From positions 1-7,160 of the forward strand of contig JASLBL010000556.1 in NCBI GenBank assembly GCA_030146615.1: a stretch of 7,160 bases of DNA, written 5' to 3'. This DNA is from Actinomycetes bacterium. Lineage in GTDB: Bacteria > Actinomycetota > CALGFH01. Under the pieces are notes generated by a model. It saw nothing but the letters and a program-made list of their open reading frames with translations, was not told the DNA's origin and did no database searches. This document shows positions 1-4,964 of this stretch, one piece after another (the first letter of the stretch is position 1; every line of letters starts with the position of its first letter). Both the position numbers and the translations under genes were made by a program.

Positions 1-393
1 CAGCACCGTCCCCCACAGCGCCCCGCAGGACAGCCCGACGACCACCGCCCGCCGCGTCCCGGTGGCGTCCATCACGGCCACGGCGTCGGCCGCGAACTCC
101 CGCTCGGTGTAGGCGGCGGCGCCGGCCGGCCGGTCCGAGCGCCCGTTTCCGCGGCCGTCGAAGGTCAGCACCCGGAAGTGGCGGGCCAGGTACGGGATCT
201 GCGCCTTCCAGTGCCGCGAGTGGACGATCGACCAGGTGGGCAGGAGGAACACCGTCGTGTCCCCGTCGCCGTACCGCTCCCAGAACAGGCGCACGCCGTC
301 CCGCTCGACGTACCCCTCGGCGTCGGGGTAGCGGGCGCGGGTCTGCTCCGGGACCGCCCGGGCGGCCGACGACGGCGCCCGGACCGCGGTCAT
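1..393 (-). CDS. alpha/beta hydrolase, second paralogue, partial (C-terminus beyond the left edge)
   Basis: This is the N-terminal 131 residues of an alpha/beta-fold hydrolase, with no stop before the window edge. Visible in the translation are a strand followed by PTWSIVHSRHW (residues 52-62, oxyanion-hole region), the DGRGNGRSDRP loop (79-89) and a canonical nucleophile elbow GLSCG, with Ser122 as the expected catalytic serine. The acid and histidine lie outside the window. Over residues 52-89 it matches the neighbouring hydrolase (390-1271) at 31 of 38 positions, so the two are tandem paralogues. The ATG at 393-391 overlaps the TGA of that upstream gene in an ATGA arrangement, which implies translational coupling and the same operon. 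The substrate cannot be told. The fold also includes esterases, haloperoxidase-like enzymes, dehalogenases and epoxide hydrolases. Confidence 0.88.
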   Translation of the reverse strand, partial: MTAVRAPSSAARAVPEQTRARYPDAEGYVERDGVRLFWERYGDGDTTVFLLPTWSIVHSRHWKAQIPYLARHFRVLTFDGRGNGRSDRPAGAAAYTEREFAADAVAVMDATGTRRAVVVGLSCGALWGTVL

Positions 394-1271
394 GGCCGCC
401 TCCCGGCCGCCCGCGACCCGGCGAGCTCGGCGAACTCGCGGATGAGCAGGTTCAGCCTGACCGGGTCGCGGGCCACGGGGATGTGGCCCGCGCCCTCCAG
501 CACGACCAGCGAGCCGCCGGTCGCCTCGGCCAGGGCCGCGCTCCACCGCCGGGGGCTGAGCTGGTCGCCGCCGCCGTGGACGACCAGCACCGGGCAGCGG
601 ACGCCGGCGCACCAGCCGCGCAGGGTCGCCTCGTCGGGCTGGGGGGCCGGCTCCCCAGCGACCAGGACCTCCGGCGAGGTCTCCAGCCCCCAGCCGATGC
701 AGTCCTCGACCTGCTTGGTCGAGTGCGGCTCGTTGAAGCACTGGGAGAAGAAGAACTCGAGGAAGTCCCGGTAGTGGTCCAGCCAGTAGTAGCGGTTGTA
801 CTTGGCCCAGCCCTCGGTGGAGGTGTACGGCTCGTCGAAGGGCGGCCCGGGGTCCGCGTCCCCCTGGCCCAGGTCCAGCGAGGGGCCGACGAACACGCCG
901 CCGACCACGCGGTCGGGCCGCTTGGCCATCAGCCACAGCGCCCACTGGGCGGCCATGGAGAGCGAGACCACGACCGCCCGGTCGGTGCCGGTGGCGTCCA
1001 GCACCGCGGCCGCGGCCCGGCCCTGCGCCTCGTAGCCGTAGGGCCGGGGGTCCTCGGGCCGGTCCGAGCGCCCGTTGCCCGGCCCGTCGTAGGCGACCAC
1101 CCGGAAGTGGCGGGCCAGATACGGGACCTGCGCCTTCCAGAACCGGGAATGGACGATCGTCCAGGTCGGCAGGAGCAGCAGCGTCGGCTCGCCGTCGCCG
1201 AAGACCTCGTAATGGAGCTTGACCCCATCACGGTCGACGAACCCGTCGGCGTCCGGCTCCCGTGCGCGCAT
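390..1271 (-). CDS. alpha/beta hydrolase, first paralogue
   Basis: A complete 293-residue protein of normal length for a single-domain alpha/beta hydrolase, probably cytoplasmic because no signal peptide or membrane segment is visible. The order is the LLLLPTW strand and oxyanion region (31-37), the DGPGNGRSDRP loop (62-72), a nucleophile elbow SLSMA with Ser105, a cap region rich in Trp, Tyr and Phe (about 145-200), the strand VLVVHGGGD with Asp236 as the likely acid, and GAGH with His263. The catalytic triad is therefore complete, but the elbow lacks both glycines of the usual GxSxG; its paralogue next door keeps GLSCG. The ATG lies 3 bp after the stop of the small membrane protein, with no clear ribosome binding site of its own, so coupling is likely. 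The broad family is secure; substrate and reaction are unknown. Confidence 0.93.
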   Translation of the reverse strand: MRAREPDADGFVDRDGVKLHYEVFGDGEPTLLLLPTWTIVHSRFWKAQVPYLARHFRVVAYDGPGNGRSDRPEDPRPYGYEAQGRAAAAVLDATGTDRAVVVSLSMAAQWALWLMAKRPDRVVGGVFVGPSLDLGQGDADPGPPFDEPYTSTEGWAKYNRYYWLDHYRDFLEFFFSQCFNEPHSTKQVEDCIGWGLETSPEVLVAGEPAPQPDEATLRGWCAGVRCPVLVVHGGGDQLSPRRWSAALAEATGGSLVVLEGAGHIPVARDPVRLNLLIREFAELAGSRAAGRRP

Positions 1272-1274
1272 GGC

Positions 1275-1430
1275 TTAGCTTGTCCCGCGGCCCCGGTTCC
1301 TGGCCAGCCGCTCCCTGGCATCGGCCAGCCAGGCCCGGCCGAAGGCCGCGGCCAGCGTGATCCCGCCGCCGGCGAGCAGGAGCAGCGGCGCGAGCGCCTG
1401 CTCGCCGGCATGGTGGGCCAGAGGGTGCAT
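1275..1430 (-). CDS. small single-span membrane protein, 51 residues
   Basis: A short open frame fills the gap between the methanethiol-oxidase-like gene and the first hydrolase. The ATG (1430-1428) is preceded by a purine-rich ribosome binding site (GAGAGGAGAGGAAG) at good spacing, and the stop falls 3 bp before the hydrolase start. The protein begins MHPLAHHAGEQ, has one hydrophobic stretch from about residue 12 to 34 (APLLLLAGGGITLAAAF region), and ends in a strongly basic tail (ARERLARNRGRG). By the positive-inside rule this predicts a cytoplasmic C-terminus. The three histidines near the N-terminus might face outward, but no metal-binding role can be claimed. I do not recognise a family. 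The operon spacing and ribosome binding site make it likely real; without homologues it stays hypothetical. Confidence 0.68.
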   Translation of the reverse strand: MHPLAHHAGEQALAPLLLLAGGGITLAAAFGRAWLADARERLARNRGRGTS

Positions 1431-1452
1431 CGGCTTCCTCTCCTCTCCCGGG

Positions 1453-2862
1453 TCAGCGGGTGAAGCAGTAGGAGTCGCTGGAGGCGTCGCCGCCCTGGAG
1501 GCGTATCTGGTGGACCCGCAGGCCGCGGAAGTCGTCCCCGTGGGGGAAGAACCCCGGGTCGGCGGCCAGCCCGCCGGCGTCGGTGTCGGCGTCGAGCTTG
1601 GCCAGCCAGGCCCCGACCCCGTCCGGGTAGAAGATGTCGTCCCAGACGGCGTACAGCGAGTTGGTGACGTAGACCCGCCGGCCGTCCCGGCTGACCTCGA
1701 CCATCTGGGGGCCGCCGCCCAGCGGCTCCTCGGGCGCCCCCGGGTGCGGCTGGCGGCCGACGATCCCCCCGAGGCGCACCGAGCCGGTCTCGCGGGGGTT
1801 GGACAGGTCGCTGACGTCGTACTGCTTGAGCTCGCCAGTGCCCCAGCAGGACACGTACAGCCAGCGGTCGTCGACCGACAGGTCGATGTCGGAGATGAGC
1901 GGCGGCACCGCCCCGAACGGCTTGAGGGCCGGCGGCAGCAGCTCGGGGTCGGCCGGCTCGGCCGGGATGGTGATGACCTTCTCGGCCACCCACCGGTCCC
2001 CGTCCTTGTGCCAGAGGAAGATCGACCCGGACAGGTCCTCGACGCTGATGACCACCCCGACGAACCCCCAGGCCTTGGCCGGGTCGTGGGCCGGGCGGAC
2101 CTCCAGCACCATCTGGTGCTGGTCGCCCAGGTCGATCCGCTGGGTCAGCTTCCGCTCGGACATGCTCCAGAAGTTCAGGTGGTGCCCGAACCGCCGCCCC
2201 AGCAGGTCCTCGGGGTTGAGGCCGTGCTCGAACATGGACGGCGTGGCCCACTCCGAGGTGACCACGGTGTCGTAGTTGAGGTGCCACCAGACGTCGTAGC
2301 CGAAGAACTGGTCGCCACGGTCGTGCTCCCAGGCGCCGATCACGTCGAAGGTGTCGTGGTCGAGCAGGGCGATCCCGCCCGGCCCGTCGTTGCCGTTGGC
2401 CCCGCCCAGTGCCGACATGAAGATCCCGCCGGGCCCGCAGTGGACGGTGTGGGGGCGCGAGTAGCCGGCCTTGGCGGCCAGCTCGGCGGCCTCGATCGCC
2501 CGGACCACCTGGGGGTTGCGCGGGTCGGGCTTGGTGTCCAGCACATAGGTCCGTGAGGAGCGGAGGCCGGGGACGACCAGGTAGCGTCGCTCCAGCGGGC
2601 CGTGATCGCCGTGCCCGGCGTGGCAGAGCGCGCTCGAGCAGGCGTTCCAGCCGAAGTGGTGGAGCTCGTTGCCGGCCGTCGGCAGCTCGCTCCAGCCGAC
2701 CACCCGGCCGTGGCTGGCCGAGGACGGGTCGCAGTCGATCACCGCCATGGCGTCCTTGGCCCGGCCGGCCGGGTCGTAGGCGGCCACGTAGGCGAGCTGC
2801 TCGGGCGGCGCGGCGACGGCCTCGCCCGGGGTCCGGTAGAAGGTGGGATCGACCTGCTGCAT
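1453..2862 (-). CDS. selenium-binding protein family (SBP56), methanethiol oxidase-like
   Basis: This 469-residue protein has the length of human SELENBP1 and matches it in many blocks. These include NELHHFGWNACSS (65-77; human has DELHHSGWNTCSS), PHTVHC (137-142), TSEWATP (202-208), DRWLYVSCWGTGELKQYD, GGPQM (383-387), LYAVWDDIFYP (403-413) and a C-terminal GGDASSD (457-463; human GGDCSSD). Characterised members are copper-dependent methanethiol oxidases that turn methanethiol, oxygen and water into formaldehyde, hydrogen sulfide and hydrogen peroxide (EC 1.8.3.4). The conserved histidines fit this, but the activity is inferred. No signal peptide is seen, unlike the periplasmic Hyphomicrobium enzyme. 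The ATG at 2862 was chosen because GGGAGGAG sits 7 nt upstream and homology begins soon after; a frame 17 codons longer has no such support and would cross the predicted transcription start. It is the first gene of the leftward operon. Confidence 0.93.
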   Translation of the reverse strand: MQQVDPTFYRTPGEAVAAPPEQLAYVAAYDPAGRAKDAMAVIDCDPSSASHGRVVGWSELPTAGNELHHFGWNACSSALCHAGHGDHGPLERRYLVVPGLRSSRTYVLDTKPDPRNPQVVRAIEAAELAAKAGYSRPHTVHCGPGGIFMSALGGANGNDGPGGIALLDHDTFDVIGAWEHDRGDQFFGYDVWWHLNYDTVVTSEWATPSMFEHGLNPEDLLGRRFGHHLNFWSMSERKLTQRIDLGDQHQMVLEVRPAHDPAKAWGFVGVVISVEDLSGSIFLWHKDGDRWVAEKVITIPAEPADPELLPPALKPFGAVPPLISDIDLSVDDRWLYVSCWGTGELKQYDVSDLSNPRETGSVRLGGIVGRQPHPGAPEEPLGGGPQMVEVSRDGRRVYVTNSLYAVWDDIFYPDGVGAWLAKLDADTDAGGLAADPGFFPHGDDFRGLRVHQIRLQGGDASSDSYCFTR

Positions 2863-2877
2863 GACACTGCTCCTCCC

Positions 2878-2893
2878 TCGGTCGGTCGACCGA
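2878..2893. promoter_or_regulatory. operator 1, TCGGTCG-N2-CGACCGA inverted repeat
   Basis: A perfect 7-bp inverted repeat with a GT spacer. It would cover roughly +2 to +17 of the leftward transcript, a classical position for repression. It shares both half-sites with the element at 2933-2948 and differs from it only in the two spacer bases. The likely ligand is the adjacent TetR-type regulator. Confidence 0.7.
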
Positions 2894-2901
2894 ACAGCGG
2901 G

Positions 2902-2930
2902 AGTGTGCGACAAGCTTGCAGGTATGTCAA
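2902..2930 (-). promoter_or_regulatory. predicted promoter of the methanethiol-oxidase operon
   Basis: On the minus strand a perfect TTGACA (-35, plus-strand 2930-2925) is followed after exactly 17 bp by CACACT (-10, 2907-2902). The -10 is weak, matching TATAAT at 3 of 6 positions. The start of transcription would fall near 2895, leaving a leader of about 33 nt with a strong ribosome binding site. The -35 box lies 2 bp from the operator at 2933-2948, and the start site abuts the operator at 2878-2893. Confidence 0.55.
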
Positions 2931-2932
2931 GA

Positions 2933-2948
2933 TCGGTCGTACGACCGA
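2933..2948. promoter_or_regulatory. operator 2, TCGGTCG-N2-CGACCGA inverted repeat (fully palindromic)
   Basis: The sequence TCGGTCGTACGACCGA is a perfect 16-bp palindrome. It lies 34 bp upstream of the regulator's GTG start and directly upstream of the leftward -35 box. A possible rightward promoter (TTGCAG at 2916-2921, then TACGAC at 2940-2945 after an 18-bp gap) would have its -10 inside this site, so binding could also give autorepression. That rightward promoter is only tentative. Confidence 0.75.
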
Positions 2949-2981
2949 CTCAGTAGTTTTCCGTCCACGAGGAGGAGTGCC

Positions 2982-3638
2982 GTGGTGGACGTGGCGGGCG
3001 ACACCCGCACGCGCATCGTCGAGGCCACCCGGAGCCGGCTGCTGGCCGACGGCTACGCCGGCCTGTCGACCCGGAAGGTGGCCGAGGAGGCCGGGGTGCC
3101 GCTGAGCCAGCTGCACTACCACTTCGGCTCCAAGGGCGCGCTCATCATCGCCCTGTTCACCGAGGAGAACGAGCGGCTCCTGGAGCGCCAGAGCCGCATG
3201 TACGCCCAGGACCAGCCGCTGTGGCAGCGCTACGAGCAGGCCTGCGACTTCCTCGAGGACGACCTGGAGTCGGGCTATGTGCGCGTGCTCCAGGAGATGC
3301 TGGCCGCCGGGTGGTCCAATCCCGAGATCGGCGATGCGGTCCGGGAGCTGCTCACCCGCTGGTACGTGCTCCTGGCCGAGGTGGCCCGCGAGGCCGAGCG
3401 CCGCTTCGGCTCCCTCGGCCCGTTCACTCCCGAGGAGATCGCCACCCTGGTCGCCAACGCCTTCATCGGCTCCGAGGCCCTGCTCCTGCTCGGCTTCGAG
3501 CGCCCGGTGATGCCGATCCGCTCGGCCCTGCGGCGCATCGGCGTCCTGATCCGCGAGCGCGAGGAGGCCGCCGATCCATCGGTGAGGCGACATGCGCGCC
3601 CCCGAACCCCCGCCGACGGCCCCGTTGTTGCTGGCTAG
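2982..3638 (+). CDS. TetR/AcrR family transcriptional regulator
   Basis: A 218-residue protein with a TetR-type N-terminal DNA-binding domain. TRIVEATRSRLLADGYAGLS (10-29) forms the first helices, and TRKVAEEAGVPLSQLHYHFGSKGAL (30-54) carries the helix-turn-helix with the family's HYHFGSKGAL signature. The rest is the helical ligand-binding and dimerisation domain, ending in a Pro/Arg-rich tail. The GTG at 2982 is chosen because AGGAGG (2970-2975) stands 6 nt upstream; a second GTG at 2985 is possible, and an in-frame TTG at 2916 would put coding sequence through operator 2. The gene is divergent from the methanethiol-oxidase operon, and two matched inverted repeats lie between them, so it most likely represses that operon and perhaps itself. 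The inducer is unknown. Its stop overlaps the promoter zone of infA. Confidence 0.93.
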   Translation: MVDVAGDTRTRIVEATRSRLLADGYAGLSTRKVAEEAGVPLSQLHYHFGSKGALIIALFTEENERLLERQSRMYAQDQPLWQRYEQACDFLEDDLESGYVRVLQEMLAAGWSNPEIGDAVRELLTRWYVLLAEVAREAERRFGSLGPFTPEEIATLVANAFIGSEALLLLGFERPVMPIRSALRRIGVLIREREEAADPSVRRHARPRTPADGPVVAG

Positions 3639-3656
3639 GCGACGTTTTGGTATCTT
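3628..3656 (+). promoter_or_regulatory. predicted promoter of the infA-rplQ operon
   Basis: TTGCTG (3628-3633), a 17-bp spacer and TATCTT (3651-3656), with a TG at 3648-3649 that makes an extended -10. Transcription would start near 3663, about 120 nt before infA. The -35 box overlaps the last codons and ends just before the TAG stop of the TetR gene. The extended -10 and the drop in GC content here support it; the -35 is only a 3 of 6 match. Confidence 0.6.
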
Positions 3657-3675
3657 GTGCATCCGGCCCGGCTAC

Positions 3676-3753
3676 CGCCAGGCCTATGCGCTGTGGGCAC
3701 AGCCCTGGCGCTCCCCAGTTCCAACGAGCAACCAGGCACGGTGCTTGCCGTGC
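3676..3753 (+). other. structured 5' leader of infA (two predicted hairpins)
   Basis: The first hairpin pairs CGCCAGG (3676-3682) with CCTGGCG (3704-3710) and, inside it, GCTGT (3690-3694) with ACAGC (3699-3703) around a four-base loop; seven unpaired bases bulge on the left side. The second pairs GCACGG (3736-3741) with CCGTGC (3748-3753) around a six-base loop, about 18 nt before the ribosome binding site. Neither is followed by a T-run, so they are not classic terminators. A regulatory role is possible but unproven. Confidence 0.4.
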
Positions 3754-3782
3754 GCGAAGCCTGACGAGGTGAAGGGAAGAGC

Positions 3783-4004
3783 TTGCCGAAGAAGGACGGC
3801 GCCATCGAGGTCGAGGGGACCGTCGTCGAGCCCCTCCCGAACGCCATGTTCCGGGTGGAGCTGGCCAACGGCCACCGCGTCCTGGCGCACATCTCCGGGA
3901 AGATGCGCATGCACTACATCCGCATCCTCCCCGGCGACCGGGTGGTCGTCGAGCTGTCCCCCTACGACCTCAATCGAGGCCGGATCACCTACCGGTACAA
4001 GTAG
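3783..4004 (+). CDS. infA: translation initiation factor IF-1
   Basis: A 73-residue protein forming the single OB-fold of IF-1, which binds the 30S A site during initiation. The translation runs from PKKDGAIEVEGTVVEPLPNA through GHRVLAHISGKMRMHYIRI to LPGDRVVVELSPYDLNRGRI and TYRYK, matching the family along its whole length and at the usual size. The start is a TTG at 3783, preceded by AAGGGAAG (3772-3779); homology begins exactly here, and no ATG or GTG would restore the conserved N-terminus. It is the first gene of the operon, 144 bp after the TetR gene, with its own predicted promoter. In many actinobacteria map, adk and secY lie upstream of infA; here a regulator and enzyme operon occupies that position. 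Confidence 0.97.
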   Translation: MPKKDGAIEVEGTVVEPLPNAMFRVELANGHRVLAHISGKMRMHYIRILPGDRVVVELSPYDLNRGRITYRYK

Positions 4005-4012
4005 GAAGTGAC

Positions 4013-4126
4013 ATGAAGGTCAAGCCGTCGGTCAAGAAGATCTGCGAGAAGTGCAAGACCATCCGCCGCCACGGCGTGGTGATGGTCATCTGCACCAATC
4101 CCCGCCACAAGCAGCGGCAGGGCTGA
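4013..4126 (+). CDS. rpmJ: 50S ribosomal protein L36
   Basis: A 37-residue protein, the standard length for bacterial L36 of the large subunit, where it helps stabilise 23S rRNA folding. It starts MKVKPSVKKIC and carries the zinc-ribbon ligands Cys11, Cys14, Cys27 and His32, so it is the zinc-binding (C+) form. The ATG at 4013 follows the infA stop by 8 bp, and the ribosome binding site AGGAAG (4003-4008) overlaps that stop, as expected for tightly linked operon genes. Zinc-free paralogues replace this form under zinc starvation in some actinobacteria; this copy is the ordinary, housekeeping type. Confidence 0.97.
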   Translation: MKVKPSVKKICEKCKTIRRHGVVMVICTNPRHKQRQG

Positions 4127-4153
4127 TCGCAGGGCTGGAGGTACCGAGCACAT

Positions 4154-4534
4154 ATGGCACGCATCGCCGGCGTCGACCTCCCCCGCGACAAGCGGGTGGA
4201 GATCGGCCTCACCTACATCTTCGGCCTCGGCCGGACCCGCGCCATCGAGGCCGTCAAGGGGACCCGGGTGAACCCCAACACCCGCGTCCGCGACCTGTCC
4301 GAGGAGGAGGTCGTCCGCCTCCGGGAGTGGATCGACTCCCATTACAAGGTCGAGGGCGACCTGCGCCGTGAGGTCCAGCAGGACATCAAGCGCAAGATCG
4401 AGATCGGTTGCTACCAGGGCATCCGGCACCGCCGGGGGCTGCCGGTGCGCGGCCAGCGCACCCACACCAACGCCCGCACCCGCAAGGGCCCCAAGAAGAC
4501 CGTCGCCGGCAAGAAGAAGGCCACGAAGAAGTAG
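4154..4534 (+). CDS. rpsM: 30S ribosomal protein S13
   Basis: A 126-residue protein of the small-subunit head that contacts the P-site tRNA and forms intersubunit bridges. It opens with the conserved MARIAGVDLPRDKRVEIGLTYIFGLG, continues into the helical body, and has the basic RNA-binding motif RHRRGLPVRGQRTHTNARTR (91-110) followed by a lysine-rich tail (KKTVAGKKKATKK). The ATG at 4154 has GGAGGT (4137-4142) at 11 nt, somewhat long but matched by the conserved N-terminus. It lies 27 bp after rpmJ and 15 bp before rpsK. Confidence 0.98.
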   Translation: MARIAGVDLPRDKRVEIGLTYIFGLGRTRAIEAVKGTRVNPNTRVRDLSEEEVVRLREWIDSHYKVEGDLRREVQQDIKRKIEIGCYQGIRHRRGLPVRGQRTHTNARTRKGPKKTVAGKKKATKK

Positions 4535-4549
4535 AAGGAGTCGGGAGAC

Positions 4550-4948
4550 TTGCCACCGAAGAAGTCCGGAGCCAAGAAGCCTCGGCGTCGCGAGAAGAAG
4601 AACATCGCCCACGCCCACGCCCACATCAAGTCCAGCTTCAACAACACGATCGTGACCATCACCGACCCCCAGGGCAACACGATCGCGTGGGCGTCGTCGG
4701 GCAATGTCGGCTTCAAGGGCTCCCGCAAGTCGACCCCGTTCGCGGCGCAGCTCGCGGCCGAGCAGGCCGCCCGCCGGGCCCAGGAGCACGGCGTCCGCAA
4801 GGTGGACGTCTACGTGAAGGGCCCGGGCTCAGGCCGCGAGACGGCCATCCGCTCCCTGCAGGCCACCGGCCTGGAGATCCAGGGCATCCAGGACGTCACC
4901 CCCGTCCCCCACAACGGCTGCCGCCCGCCGAAGCGGCGCCGCGTCTGA
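4550..4948 (+). CDS. rpsK: 30S ribosomal protein S11
   Basis: A 132-residue platform protein of the 30S subunit that interacts with 16S rRNA near the mRNA exit. It has a basic N-terminus (PPKKSGAKKPRRREKKN), then HAHAHIKSSFNNTIVTITD (21-39), SSGNVGFKGSRKSTPFAAQ (49-67), GPGSGRETAIRSLQ (91-104) and the end DVTPVPHNGCRPPKRRRV, all typical of the family. The start is a TTG at 4550. AAGGAG (4535-4540) directly follows the rpsM stop, and a second weak GGGAG is nearer. No ATG or GTG lies close enough to give the full N-terminal extension. Length and conservation leave no doubt about identity. Confidence 0.97.
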   Translation: MPPKKSGAKKPRRREKKNIAHAHAHIKSSFNNTIVTITDPQGNTIAWASSGNVGFKGSRKSTPFAAQLAAEQAARRAQEHGVRKVDVYVKGPGSGRETAIRSLQATGLEIQGIQDVTPVPHNGCRPPKRRRV

Positions 4949-4964
4949 GAGAGCGAGCAGAGAA

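Noticed and set aside
929..2287. Long minus-strand frame of 452 codons
   Set aside because: It overlaps the SBP56 gene, the small membrane protein and the first hydrolase in a different frame, and its product is low-complexity Arg/Gly/Pro/Ala-rich: a shadow of high GC content.
483..2556. Long plus-strand frames (483-1463 and 1357-2556) opposite the hydrolase and SBP56 genes
   Set aside because: Antisense to genes with clear homology motifs; compositions are typical of GC-driven shadow frames and no family is recognisable.
2863..2913. 17-codon upstream extension of the SBP56 gene
   Set aside because: It lacks a ribosome binding site, crosses operator 1 and the predicted start of transcription, and is not needed for the family's N-terminus.
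2916..2981. TTG start 22 codons upstream for the TetR gene
   Set aside because: It would put operator 2 in coding sequence; a strong AGGAGG stands before the GTG at 2982.
3676..3710. Hairpin after the TetR gene as a rho-independent terminator
   Set aside because: No T-run follows the stem, and it lies downstream of the predicted infA start of transcription.
3989..4789. Minus-strand frame of 266 codons with a hydrophobic Leu-rich product
   Set aside because: Antisense to rpmJ, rpsM and rpsK; the leucine-rich look comes from reading Lys codons (AAG) backward as Leu (CTT).
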